Source of the DNA: Astropecten irregularis
Taxonomy: Eukaryota > Echinodermata > Asteroidea > Paxillosida > Astropectinidae
Assembly (NCBI GenBank): GCA_963971285.1
Contig: OZ020244.1
Location: forward strand, 32,178,001 to 32,242,000
Direction of reading: 5' to 3'
DNA length: 64,000 bases
A program made the translations under genes and the position numbers. Shown piece after piece: positions 1 to 11,835 of the stretch. Position 1 is the first letter of the stretch; every line of letters begins with the position of its first letter. A model generated the notes under the pieces. It saw only the letters and a list, made by a program, of their open reading frames with translations, made no database searches and was not told the origin of the DNA.

Positions 1-260
1 ATTCGCAAATGATTTTGTATTGGCTAATGATGTTGTATTCGCTAATGATGTTACGGTTATGTTTTTGTATTCGCAAAATGATTTCGTGTCATTTGCATAA
101 TGATGTATCCTCAAAAGCACTCAGGTTCTCCAACGTCATCATAATGATGTCATCGTATGTCCAACTGAATGACAGGGGCTCTATTATAACCCTGCAACTA
201 AAATGGGTTAAACCAATTTCTACATTGAGATGGTCATGTACAAATTAAAACATATCGACG
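1..260 (+). repeat. Copy of an AT-rich repeat with TATTCGCAAATGATTTTG units
   Basis: The stretch contains imperfect tandem units related to TATTCGCAAATGATTTTG, then ATGATGTCATCGTATGTCCA and CAGGGGCTC with an ACCCTGCA tail. The same order of blocks recurs at 1085-1350. It is cut by the window edge. No coding content is seen. Confidence 0.6.
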
Positions 261-1084
261 CTCAATTCCCCACTCACTGTACGTACATGTACGTAATTAT
301 TCACTGTGTATGACATACATGTATGTACGTATGTACATGTACATGCACATGTAATGTCCGAGTGCGTGACTCGTTTACATGTCGCCATACACATTTTTAC
401 GTTAGTCTTTTTATATATCATTAAATACCAGCACCAAACCTTAATCGAAATGCTATTAATGTAGGGTTGCTCTGAGTACGTGAAAATATTGGTCATTAAA
501 TAAAACATACGATTTAAACAACATAAATGCAAGGCGCGCTGGGATGGTTGATTGCCTGGATTATATATACCGTTTTTTCATTTACTTCCTTATCATAGTT
601 AAGTTAGCAGCATAAATGCTGATTTTGACAAGACAAATATGCACGCGCACTAATGCATGATTCCGTGTTCGGAGCGCACGGTTTTGAATTGCGCCCTCTT
701 TTGATTAAGACGAGATTCTGCGGTGGTGTCAGTATAATTTATGATGTTGTACACCGCCTATCATCATCTTTTATTGAAATATGGGAAGACGGAAAGTCTT
801 TTATATTACATACCAGCACCACCATCTTAATAGGAATAATATCGATGTAGGTTGCGGAGTATTGTACATCATTTTATGGGTCGTGTTAAGCTTATACATG
901 TGAAACTTAATACTTGGTAATAGTTATACTGTATATGGAAAAACAGCAATGATCCATAGACTTTGTCTTTTTTTCAAGTGGCAATTTGACGTTTATGAAC
1001 AATTTTAAGTCACGTCCTTTCCCCTGGACTTTGAAGGCATCTAATCTTGTTCTATACGTGGCAATCATTATAAGACTGATGTTC

Positions 1085-1350
1085 AGTATTCACAAAATGA
1101 TTTCATATTCGCAAATGATTTTATATTCGCAACTGATTTTATATTTTCAAATGATATCATCTTCAATAAATCATTTGCGAAGACGATATCATTAATTTGC
1201 GAATACAGAAAATTATTTTGTATTCGCTAATGATTTTGTATTCGCAATTGGTTTAATATTCGCATCATGATGTCATCGTATGTCCATTGCAATGACAATG
1301 TCTTCAATCAGGGGCTCCATAAACCCTGCAAGTAAATGGTTAATACTTAA
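1085..1350 (+). repeat. Second copy of the TATTCGCAAATGATTTTG repeat
   Basis: Six or more imperfect copies of the same 18-20 bp unit appear here in both orientations (one as CAAATTAATGATATC-like and AATCATTTGCGAA), followed by the same ATGATGTCATCGTATGTCCA and CAGGGGCTC blocks seen at 130-200. The 420-490 and 770-870 segments between the copies also resemble one another, so the left end may be an old local duplication. Confidence 0.55.
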
Positions 1351-4300
1351 GTTTTCTAAATTGAAACATAAATATGTCTTAATCAAACAAAATCAGCGAT
1401 GTGTATTTAATTTGAGAAATATTTTATATCATTATGCGGAAAAGCCATGTGTTCTGTTTTCAACAGACACAATCTCTAGTTCTATCTTCCTGATGTCACT
1501 GAAGTGTGAAGTTTGAAGGCCAGCAGGAATTCAAAGACTCAACTTGTGGTTGTTGTTTACGCCTCTGCTTTCCGAGAGGTATAATATTACATGTGTTTGT
1601 GGGTCCTAACCATGTGACGTGAACATGCATAAAATTGTGGAATATCACATGGACAGACGTGCTTGTTGTTGTTAAAGTGATCCAGCCCAAAACTTGGCAG
1701 AAAGCCGTACAACTCCAGCGTGGAATCCGGCTACTGAGTTGATCCAGGAAAAGGACTTGTTTTTCCTTTTCGTCACGGAAAAACGGCAGATCTAACTGAT
1801 TGAAAATTCTGATGGGATATCATATTATTATCAGTCTATAAATTGTTGACCCTTCTCAAGGACTACAAAGACTGATGATGATGATGACACCTGGTGATTT
1901 TCTTCTCGATCATTTTTATATGATAGCATTTATGATTCAGTTTGATATTGAATTGCAGTAAAAACCCTGACTAAACAATCGGCATGCATCTATTTCCTGG
2001 TCAAAGTGCGGCATACTTTTGCACATACTGTATGATAAATATACATGGGGGGTTGTTCTATCAGATTTGGGCAAGATTGTACATGTTCCCTTGTCATATA
2101 TGCAGCTTACCATAATGTTACCCTACTTTATCACTCCTACATGAACTATGTACGCACTCCAAAAAGACTTAAAAATAAAATTAAAAAATGAAAGCCATTT
2201 TCTGGCCTTGAATTTGGTTCTGAAAGGGGCAAGGCCACTTTTCCATTGCAAGACGGCACTAATTCCCTTGGAAAAATCATAATGTCTATGGAAATATTTC
2301 AAGGGGCACCAGTGCCAAGAGCCAGGGCAATGAAGGCCATGGCCTCTGTGGCCTCTGTTGAATTCAAGGCTTGCATTTTTATTCTACATTTCGAAGAACG
2401 AAATATAGAATAAAAGTGGCTTTTCCTAGTCTTTTAGCCTTTTTAGGGATGTGTTTAGTATTGAGTCATGTGAATATTATTGGTAGATTTTTGTTGTTGT
2501 AATATTGTTATTTTTGTTATTAATAGTTATAACTTCCAGTTTCAGAACAGAGAGTTATGCAGGATTGTCCTCTAAATGAAAGTGAAATTGTAAATATGCA
2601 TCCATAATTGGGTAATACCGTAATTACTTTAAACAATACATTGACCTGCCCCCTTTTTGTGTAACGGATCTCATCCCAACCAAATGGAATGATCCTCGCA
2701 CTTCACTTAGCGTTTGGAGCTAACCCAACCAGTGATAATGCAGTTACTTTAAGTTGCAAGTAAATCACACACCCTGCCTAAGCAAATGCGGTTTAGAATT
2801 CTCATTATACCCCTCTGCGCAATTGAAACGCTGGTTGCTGAGTAAACACTACTCCTCAAATTGATTGACCCCCGCAGATTTCCTCGCCCGCTGGATTTCC
2901 TCGATAGGAATAAGGTTCCGTGTGGCAAATTGCGGCATTTAACAAATTGATTCCATCGGATACGGGCGCCGCACCAAAAAGCGGTAAATTATGTAGACTT
3001 GAGCAAATGGAAAACCAAAAAGAACACAGGCAAGCGAGCACACACAAGTATATCATGCAGAAACAGAGGAACTAGTTCCACGATTGTCCCACCAAGTTGT
3101 GATATGACAGGGACAAGTTTTAAAACTACAACAAGTTTTAAAACTGCATGTTCATTTCCTTTTTGAAGTACAGCAATTTTTTTGTTATTTAAGTCATTAT
3201 TAATTTGAAGGAAATATGTGAATAAAAGCTCTCAAAAGATGCTTGACAGTATCTCGTGACAATGAATCACCAAAGTAGATCTTCCTTTATGCTGCAAAAA
3301 TGATTTGACAATTCTGTCCCGTGTTTATAATGCATGTTTTGAAATGAAACACCACACGCTGTAGAAGGAAGTATTTACTGGAGAATATTTTGATTGAAGT
3401 TGTTTTTGTGGTTTTGGTGTGACAGGAATGAATATTGTTGCATGAAAAATGGAAACCATTATCGCCTTTGTCGGAGATATGACTTGTGTAATCCGAGTGA
3501 ACTTGAACATTTTTTTTTAACCAAATAGTGAATGAAATTTCCAACCAACAGATATATTGCTTCCTTCTCGGAAAAACATACTTGTATATCAGGTTTGGAG
3601 TTTTGACATTTAATTATTATATTATGCTTTCAGTCCTGGATCATATACTGTATTGGCCTGTCCACTTCCCTATCAAGTTATCGCAGAGACTGCCCCCTGT
3701 ACACTCCAGGCCAAAACGCCTTTGCTGTAATCCGAATCCAACGCAACCACTCCTAGCGACCGTTTGGTCGATTGAAGGAACTCTGGGAAGATTGCATTTG
3801 TCACCGTCAAAGGTAAAAATGCGCCAAAAGATTTGGCTTTTCTTGACATTTTCTTCAAGGAATTGGACCGCTACATGTATGTCCAAATTGCCTCTTGACT
3901 AGCTCTCCGTCAGAGAGAAGGCGAGAAGTGCCCTCAGCTCGCTTGCCCCTTGGTTTTATGGAGTCAGCGCCAGCCTTACAAAAATGTCTGTTTTCTTATG
4001 GAACTATACATGCAAGAATGGCCTTCCTTGAAGAATGTGCAGGATGTAGGATTTGTGGATTGTGTTGAAGTGTTGAAGTGGTTGAGATGATAATGATAAC
4101 TATACACACTGCTGTCAGATGAGCATGAATCACAAATGATTTACAAAATGTGTGCACGATATGAGCAGCAGGGGCTTTTGTTAAGGCACAGGAAATAAGA
4201 AAAGACTAATAAGAATTCAGCACCGAATCCCGTCATCTGATGAAGGAAATATCACACACGTTTCATCCCGCAAGCCATGCACTATATCGGGACTTCTGGT

Positions 4301-4752
4301 CACACATACCAGCAGTCCACCACAAGGCAGATGTTCCTTGGTCTGGCACGGATATACGTGGAGAAGATTATAGAGAGAATGACACTCTCGCTCCGGAATC
4401 AATGTCTTTAATGCAATTTGACCAAGCGGCCACGGGAAGGGAGAAAGCACTTTGGCAGCAAAGTGGGTCGGTGGGTGGACAGCGGAGGGTGTGTTTGGAC
4501 TTCTCTAAACCCCTGGCCTGTCATGCACTGTCGCGCTGCTACCGCTGAACTTGCGCATCAGCTTTTTAATGGCCCGTCCGTATCGATCAGCATTTCTTCC
4601 TTCCTTATGCACACATTCCAAACCACGCTAGAGTGTGTTTCTGTTTCATCCATCGGCCATTTCCTACAATGATTCGGGGACTGTTTAATGGATTGCATTT
4701 TTGCATCGTCATCTTCAGGTCCTGACCGTGCTCCTTTTGTTTTAACGAGACT
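1351..4752. other. Upstream non-coding DNA
   Basis: Apart from the inverted-repeat element at 2208-2372, I see no supported gene or repeat here. Open frames at 3528-3902 and 4217-4672 occur on both strands in several frames and look like chance. The 3650-3960 and 4200-4560 stretches are of higher complexity and could hold regulatory DNA or a non-coding exon. I have no positive evidence for either. Confidence 0.3.
2208..2372 (+). mobile_element. Small inverted-repeat element, copy 1
   Basis: The ends GGCCTTGAATT and AATTCAAGGC are inverted repeats. The interior has GGCAAGGCCACTTTTCCATT and CTTGGAAAAATCATAAT. A reverse-complement copy lies at 10476-10645, sharing GGCCACGGAGGC, GAGCCAGGGCAA and the AACCAAATTCAAG end. 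No coding capacity. Confidence 0.6.
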
Positions 4753-5002
4753 GGGGCCAATTTCATAGAGCTGCTTAAGCATAAAAATTTGCTTAAGCTC
4801 TATAGAAACCTTGGTAATAAATAAAATCAGAATGCCAGCCATATAACTCCTCGTGAATGTTTTGCTCAGCAAACAATGGCCAAATACAAGTCAAAGGCAG
4901 TAAACATCACATGAAAATGTGGTTGGCAATCCTGTTTGATCAAGGAAGACTATTCATGCTTCAGCAAATTTTGTGCTTAAGCAGCTCTATGAAATTGGCC
5001 CC
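4753..5002 (+). mobile_element. Family C MITE, full-length copy
   Basis: This 250-bp element has perfect terminal inverted repeats of at least 28 bp, starting GGGGCCAATTTCATAGAGCT and continuing GCTTAAGC. Internal landmarks are CAAACAATGGCC and ACATCACATGAAAA. The same family occurs at 36473-37083, 42279-42640, 57136-57380, 57382-57604 and 62883-63279. It is non-coding. Confidence 0.85.
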
Positions 5003-5488
5003 TGTGTATATTAACAAATCACACTGTTGCAATATCTTTCACCCCATACAGGTACATATATGTACATAATCTCAGAGGGTTGTGTTTTGTGTTTTTCCCC
5101 TCCATTTTCCCTCCTTCTCAAATTGGAACATGATCCTCTGTATCTGAGACTTTCTCCTGTATGTGTAACCGTAGAGCTAGGAAGTTCCTATACTGAAGTC
5201 TCTTTGTGGTGTAACTGTAAGACCACTTGATTGGACATCATTGGGTTACAGTTATCATCGGACGGACATGCTGGAGTGAGATTGAGATTTCGTGCGTGGG
5301 CTTGTACTGTTCAACACCTGAGACTCTGAGGAGGAGGGAAAATGAAATTATTAGACTTCTTGTTTTGAGCAGTGTCGGTTGCAGGTATTATAAAGATACC
5401 TCCATGGTTGCATTGCAAGGAGGGGGGGGGGGATTGCACATTAATTAATCAAGATTATGTGTCACGTAATTACCTGCATCTTGTTTAA

Positions 5489-5856
5489 AGGTAATATCAT
5501 ACTTTGGTTTTTGTCAAAGAAATGCAGATTCATAGGCAAAAATATCGAGACAGATACAGTAACAGTGATCTGGGAAATGTTCAGTCCCATATGGTGCCTA
5601 CTTTTTTAGAAACCAGTGAAAAATGCCCACGGTATTTAAAAACATCTTTTCATCGTTATTTGTTTATCTTTAAAAGATAAAAATTGTTTTTGGTCATTTG
5701 GTTGTTACTCTTTTTCTGAATAAATACGCGGCATTTCAGGCAGAAACATATTTAACGGTATGTTTCTACCATCACCATCTTTATATCCTGTATTAAGTTG
5801 TAGGTAAATCTGTGAAGATTTCTGATTTGGTATTCTACCAACGTATGATAGTGCAT
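5489..5856 (-). mobile_element. Family A TTAA-type MITE
   Basis: It starts AGGTAATATCATACTTTGGT immediately after TTAA (5485-5488) and ends before a second TTAA (5857-5860), with a decayed right end. The interior contains the reverse of the family core (GGTATGTTTCTACCATCACC). Family length is about 345-365 bp. No coding capacity. Confidence 0.75.
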
Positions 5857-6175
5857 TTAACAACTGAGGGAAAATATATGGGGAAGGCACAAACTTTTAT
5901 TTTACACACAATGTACAGTACATTTTTAGTATCCATGTAACTTCAACATTGCTACTCATTTGTACCTTTTTTACCTTCTTAGGTTGAAAACAAAGAGAAC
6001 TTTGCGTTAAAATGTGAATCACGTCTGCATATATATATCTTTCCTCCATTGCTATTTTGACGACATGATTCTTCAAATTGCCTGTGGAGAAAAGGGAGAT
6101 TCTTGTGGTTTAGCAGAAATGAAAAAAGAAGAAGATAAAGCAGCAGCTCTGCACCTTTGACGTCAGAGATGCATC

Positions 6176-6314
6176 AATAGCGTTCCGCACTAATGACGTC
6201 ACACCATGCATGCACGCGCACACATACAGCTCAGCTCACCACACGTTTGCATGACCGGTTGCAATGTTTGTCTGAGGTTCGGTGCTATTTTTAGCGCAAG
6301 TGCGCAGTGCTATT
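6176..6314 (-). mobile_element. Family E MITE (GACGTCA ends)
   Basis: Terminal repeats are AATAGCGTTCCGCAC and GTGCGCAGTGCTATT. The left arm carries TAATGACGTCACAC; the right arm has CAATGTTTGTCTGAG and GCTATTTTTAGCGCAAG. This asymmetry orients the family. Other copies are at 7716, 11390, 13975, 35131, 53058 and 61996. Confidence 0.8.
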
Positions 6315-6654
6315 GACAGTTTATGAAATATATATGATAGAGGAGGTTTTATTGTCATAGGAACGAGATGACATATGGAATGTGATACATACATACGTGT
6401 ACGTTTGGGCGAGGAGTGGAAATGACTGGTAGTCGGTTTGGTTGGTACCAATATCATGAATACATGTACATGTACATGTACATAATGTATACATTTACTT
6501 GTGAAGTATATAGCAGCCTGTAAATTTAGTAAAAAAAACCTTTTTGCCGTCCAAATATTGAGAGAGTTTAATTGACCCAAAAACATGTCACCCCACTTGA
6601 GCGGCAGTGTGTAAACTGTAAAGTAAGGATTGAACTTTTGGTGCACTTGTCAGA

Positions 6655-6987
6655 ATGATTAGGCACCAATAAGGAAATACCAGGGACTGCAGCTATAGCT
6701 GTGAGCTTGTAAAATGACATTTCAAAGTAATTTGAAGCAAATACCTCATCAGGATATACTGTCACAGGGATGTGATCTTTCAGTTCCTTCCTGAAGTCAT
6801 GGAGCGAGGCTACAAGCACATGTTTAAAATGCATATGATTATGCCGGCTAATACCAAGGGCACAGAGCTGAAACACATTCAGCAAGTGTTGATTCATTTT
6901 GGGAAAACAGGAAAACCTGCTTAGATTGTGTGTATTATATTCTTTCCAACTTGTTTTTATGTGTTCAACGTTTGTGGCAGTCTGCAT
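6655..6987 (-). other. Unassigned open reading frame
   Basis: About 110-139 codons are open on the minus strand. The segment between GAATGTGTTTCAG (an acceptor-like site) and CCCTG before GTATTT (a donor-like site) would encode a peptide containing HDFRKELKDHIPV and SNYFEMSFYKL. Its composition is protein-like, but I recognise no family and no neighbouring exon. It may be a transposon relic or chance. Confidence 0.2.
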
Positions 6988-7715
6988 GCATGTTTAATAT
7001 AGAGTACCGGTAAGTACCATCATAAATATTTGACTAGTATTAGTTCTGATGAATTAGGCCTACTGCTGGAGCTAACTTCCTGTTTTGCTGCTCAGTGCTC
7101 AATGATTGCAGTGTACTGTTAGACGGTGCGTGTACAGTACGTGCGATTATACGCCATGATCAAGTATGGTTTGTCTAGAATGTCGTTTAGAGCCAATGCA
7201 GTTCTTTGCAATACAAATCCTTTGGATTTCATTGTCATTGATGTGGTTTTTACCAGTTTATTGTCAATTCACGGAAGAGTTGTGTCAGTGTGGGCACTGT
7301 TGTGTGTTGTTGGTTGTGTCAATCTGTGAGGCACTATTTGCACAATGGCACATGGTGATCTTTGCTACCCACATTATTGGAGCCAAAGCCATCTAGATTA
7401 ATGCAGTCCAATGTTCAATGCTCAGTATTATGTAACCAAACACATTGTGAACTGTTGAGTGTTGTTACATGCAGTGGAATTCTTCTGTAGCAATAATAAA
7501 AACAAATTGGTCATAAGAATAATACATATTTACACTATTTCATACATGTAATAAACTGGTGCAAACTGCTCAAACTTGATACATCTTAGATATGTTCTTT
7601 GGGGTGCAAGTGTTTGTACAAAAAGGATTATTTTAAGCACTAGAAAACACAATTCGGATGCTGTTGTATAGTAGCTTTCAAATTTATAGGCATGTGGTAC
7701 TTCTTTTTAAGTTTT

Positions 7716-7920
7716 AATAGCGCTCTGCAAAAATAGCTGGCTAAATGCTGTGACGTCACACCGGATCTCAGACAAACATTGCAATGTGTGGTGGTTGTGC
7801 TGACATGGTGTACATTATGTCACTACGTGTGTGAGTCAATTTTGTGTTACATCTGGGGATTTTGTAAATGCACGCACTGGCCAAGTCACTTGTGTGACGT
7901 CATTAGTGCGGAGCGCTATT
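7716..7920 (+). mobile_element. Family E MITE
   Basis: Starts AATAGCGCTCTGC and ends TGACGTCATTAGTGCGGAGCGCTATT (positions 7895-7920). It contains CTCAGACAAACATTGCAAT and two GACGTCA motifs. Flanking DNA at 6315-7715 and 7921-8554 shows no other supported gene. Confidence 0.8.
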
Positions 7921-8554
7921 GCACGCATGTACTGACTGTACTTTATACATAGACCACTCAGTTGAGTTGATGATTAAATGTACTGTAACAAATCATGGCA
8001 AATTGTTACTGTTTTACATGTATACATGTACATGTGCCTGCATCTATTACTTTTAACTCACAACAGGCGTTGTTTTAAAATTGACCTGTCATTTGTGTCA
8101 CTTGCCATTGCTTATTAATGGTAGTTGTTTCTTATTCTGTTATTTGAATTCAAGGACAAAACACAAGCAGAGAATCTACTTGATTTTGATTTGCCCCCTT
8201 CAATAAAAAGCCCAAGACAAGTCCCTCAGATGTGACAAAAACTCATTGAGATGTGATGTCTTGCACAAGGTCGATATAGTCACTAGTCAAGGACTCAAGG
8301 TCTTGTCGTCATTCTGAGTGAGGCATCACTTGCTATTCCATGCTATCAATTAGCAATTTGTGCACAGGTTTAATAGTGTTTGTCCCTTTGTGTTATATCC
8401 AAGGACTATAAATACCCGCCTGTGTCATTCACCGAAGTAATCTTGAGGCTGCAGAAGCTTGCCATGTCTTATTACTTTTGTCATGTACCATTTTGATATC
8501 TTTTGGTTATGGAATAATCTAGACTTTATACTGTTTTAACACCAAAGAGTTTTA

Positions 8555-8787
8555 CAGGAGCGGATCCAGGATTTTCCAAAGGGGGGGAAGGGGAAATAAA
8601 ATGCAGCAATTCAATAGTGACGGATGCATTTCGGGGCGATCAAAGCTAGCTAATTTTGTCCCCCCCCCCTCTTTTTTCTTCTCTTTTTGAGTGTTTCTCC
8701 CTCCCTATACATTTTTTTCTTTCGTTCTTTTGTCTTTTCTTTTTGTCTTCCTTTTTTTGGCCCCCCACACCCCTGGATCCACCCCTG
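8555..8787 (+). mobile_element. MITE with CAGGRGYGGATCCAGG ends
   Basis: The left end CAGGAGCGGATCCAGG and right end CCTGGATCCACCCCTG are inverted repeats with two mismatches in 16. Both ends are flanked by a 5-bp direct repeat TTTTA (8550-8554 and 8788-8792). The interior is a G-run, a C-run and a long pyrimidine tract. A minisatellite begins directly at the right-hand duplication. Confidence 0.7.
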
Positions 8788-8797
8788 TTTTACATAT

Positions 8798-9202
8798 GAA
8801 ATCAGTGGACATGCATTTGAAATCTGTGAACTTGCACATGGCATCAGTGGACTTGCACATGAAATCATTGGACTTAAACATGACATCAGTGGACTTGCAC
8901 ATGAAATCAGGGGACTTGCACATGAAATCAGTGGACTCGCACATGAAATCAGTGGACTCGCACATGAAATCAGTGGACTCGCACATGAAATCAGTGGACT
9001 CTCACATGAAATCAGTGGACTCGCACATGAAATCAGTGGACTTGCACATGAAATCAGTGGACTCGCACATGAAACCAGTGGACTCGAAATCAGTGGACTC
9101 GCACATGAAATCAGTGGACTTGCACATGAAATCAGTGGACTCGCACATGAAATCAGTTAGCTTGTACTTGAAATCGGTGGACTTGCACTTGCAATCAGTA
9201 GA
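8798..9202 (+). repeat. 21-bp minisatellite, about 19 units
   Basis: The unit is GAAATCAGTGGACTYGCACA plus T. Units in the centre are nearly identical and those at both edges are diverged, as expected from unequal exchange. One unit near 9080 is shortened by 6 bp. Since 21 is divisible by three and no frame has a stop, long open frames appear on both strands (peptide HMKSVDS repeated). They are not genes. Confidence 0.95.
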
Positions 9203-11223
9203 CCTGTTTGTTGCTGTCCAGTTAAACCCTCCAAGCCCTTTATCAAGAGTTAAATCCCTGATCAAGTATAAAGGAGGAGGACAGAAGGCTGTAACCTTTT
9301 CCTATTTTAACAAGATAATTTGGGATGTTCATTTTATTATCTGGGATAAGAAAACGTAAAGAAATGTTTTTCATAAATTTAAAGTCCTGTTTTGGGGTTG
9401 GTTCTTTATTATGCCACTGCACTGCTAAACCTCAGTGCAATCTTCTCGACACGAGTATGAATTGATCATGAAGAAATAAACTTAATTCTGTGAAAATCAA
9501 ATTGAATTAAAACGAGAAGGTGTGCATAACTGAGAATGGGTAGGAAAGACGAACCATATATCTAAGGAGTGTCCGAAGGAAACAATGCTAAGTTTTTTTT
9601 TTTTTTTTTTTTTTTCTAATATGACAGTTCCAGACATCAATTTCCACCAGGCAAATTGCATTCCGGAAAAGGCGCGAGTATGAAAAATCACGAGAAAAGA
9701 CGATTGTCACACACAAATGAAAAAGCCTGTCGGATGTGGCTAAATTTATTGTCTGGGATGCGTGTGTGCGTGCATGTTCGTGTGATGCATGTGTATACAT
9801 TGCATGCATCCATGAAAACGATTGCACGTCCCCTCGTCGTTGTGTTCAGTTGTTGGACAGCGTTCTGCCTTGAGGGTGTGAACACGTTCAGTATTCATGA
9901 TAAATAATGGTCTCCCGTACACCAGATAGCCAAGTCGCTGGCTCGGTTCCCTCCTCGGTCGGCCACATTCATTTCAAAGTACATGTATCAGTGGGTATCA
10001 AAATACAGGCCTCTCTTTGGCCAGGGGTTTGTAATTTGATACTTTGTGTCCTGAACGTGCAAGCCGGCGGAACTTTCTCGCTTTGAATGATGCAAAAAAA
10101 CCTCAAACTTGTATCATTTTCAGCTTTAAGATGGTGGAAGATGTGGCTGGAGCCCGAACCGCAGTTTGGGAAAATTATGGCATGTTACGTGTATAGCGTG
10201 AGTTTGCTGGGATTCTGTACGTATCAATTTAAGGCTTTGCATTGTGACTGCTTGATGGTGCACCGTGTGAACGTCTCCTGGGAGAATGCAAGAATGAAAC
10301 AGAGATTTTGTTGTGGATGGAACATCTGAAGAGGAGGTCTCCGGTGGTTTACGTATATATGCAGCCCCTGGTCGAAACATGCCAGATTACAAGCTCTCAT
10401 TGAATCAGATATTGCCGCTCGAGAAGGGGGAAAAATGAAAGAAAGAATTGATCAGTGGTTAAAACAAGCCTTGAATTTAACGGAGGCCACGGAGGCAATG
10501 GCCTTCGTTGCCCTGGCTCTTGGCCTTGGTGCCCCCTTCAAAAGTTCAAATGTTTCACATGATTTTCCAATTGACGTGCCCCTTGCAATGGAAAAGTGGA
10601 CGTTCCCCTTTCAGAACCAAATTCAAGTCCTGGTTAAAAGACATCTTTGATTCGATATCCTCTAACCATCATAAACTTGTGGTCAAATCTTCTTTAAAAA
10701 TGGATGCCTTCTGTAGAATTGACTGACGTTTGAAGTCCTGCATCCAATTTATGAATTTCATATGCAGATCTGGTACCAATTTCACTTCGACGCCAATTTA
10801 CCAATGCAAAGATATCATTCCCCGTCTGTTTTTTCGATGCCTGGCACATCTTTGAACTGCCCGCACTGTGGAATTGTTGGCGCATGAGCAAAAAAAAGGC
10901 GACAGTGGGTTTGTTTTTATAGTATGACCGACGGCACTTTAAGGAGGCCTCCCCATCTTGACAACCCGGAGTGTTTTTCCTTCTTTTATTGGTTGTGGGT
11001 TGGTTGGTACAAGAGCTGACTCAGTCCGTACGTGACTGGAACGCGTACCATGAAGGACTAAAGGCAAGAGAGAGGGAAAGACAGGAAAGAATCACAAGGG
11101 AAAGGAAAAGCTTCCAGAACAGGAAAATCTAAAAATTGATATAGAAAGAAAGCGAAAATGGCCAACCTTGGGACACCGGCGTCTGTAAAAGCGTACGTCA
11201 GACATTGATGGCATGGCAATATA
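9203..11223. other. Upstream non-coding DNA
   Basis: Contains a poly-T tract of 26 bases (9593-9616 region) and an inverted-repeat element copy at 10476-10645. No gene is supported. Open frames at 9588-9907 and 10087-10380 overlap on opposite strands without family resemblance. Confidence 0.3.
10476..10645 (-). mobile_element. Small inverted-repeat element, copy 2
   Basis: Reverse-complement relative of 2208-2372. It shares GGAGGCCACGGAGGCAATGG, TGCCCTGGCTCTTGG, TTTTCCAATTGACGTG and CAGAACCAAATTCAAG in reversed order. No coding capacity. Confidence 0.6.
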
Positions 11224-11835
11224 CAGGGTGTCCCAGAATAATTGCAACACTGTGTCGGGACCCATTATGTGAAAAAATAAACTGTTCATCACTTCAAGAT
11301 TCAGATATGTAATACAACCATGTTTAGGCTAGTTCTATCACCATGTAGAATTTAAGCATATTGGGGCTGAAATTAGCGAAAATATGACCAATAGCGCTCC
11401 GCACTAATGACATCACAAAATCCCCGGCTGTCAGACAAACATTGTCTCACACGTAGCGTACATGCACGCGCACACCCACACACATTTGCATGGATGCAAT
11501 GTTTGTCTGAGATCCGGTGCTATTTTTAGTGCAAGTGCGGAGTGCTATTGAAAGAATACTCCTTAAAAACAAATTTGCAAGGATGACATGCATAGTGGTG
11601 AATACACACATGTATAATGTGTATGAAAGAAAGATGAAAATCGGGTTTTGAGGTTCTGTAATTCAGTCTTTGTTTTTTCACTCAATTTCAGTCCAATTTT
11701 GCTTAAATTATACATGGTGAAAGCCAAGACATGGTTCTATCACATATCTGAATCTTGAGGTTGAAGTGATAAAACAGTTTAATTTTTATATAATAGTTCC
11801 GACGCAAAGTGTTGTGTTTTGTTTGGAACACCCTG
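11224..11835 (+). mobile_element. Mariner-like MITE, interrupted by a family E element
   Basis: The ends CAGGGTGTCCCA and GGAACACCCTG are inverted repeats flanked on both sides by TA, which fits Tc1/mariner target duplication. The interior is colinear with the second copy at 32639-33084, except for the family E insertion at 11390-11549. It encodes no transposase. The left and right halves each contain mirrored blocks such as CTTCAAGATTCAGATATGT and TCACATATCTGAATCTTGA. Confidence 0.85.
11390..11549 (-). mobile_element. Family E MITE nested in the mariner-like MITE
   Basis: Runs from AATAGCGCTCCGCACTAATG to TGCGGAGTGCTATT. The uninterrupted relative at about 32800 reads AATATGACCTATTGAAAG across the same point, giving an empty site in the same window. 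The left flank is AATATGACC and the right flank is GAAAG, so the target duplication is short (2-3 bp) and its exact limits are ambiguous. Confidence 0.9.

Noticed and set aside
3528-3902. Small genes on both strands near 3.5-4.7 kb
   Set aside because: Overlapping frames on opposite strands, no recognisable domains and no supporting splice signals.
8687-9359. Long open frames on both strands encoding a repeated seven-residue peptide
   Set aside because: They arise from a 21-bp minisatellite without stop codons. There is no splice or start context, and the same artefact appears on both strands.
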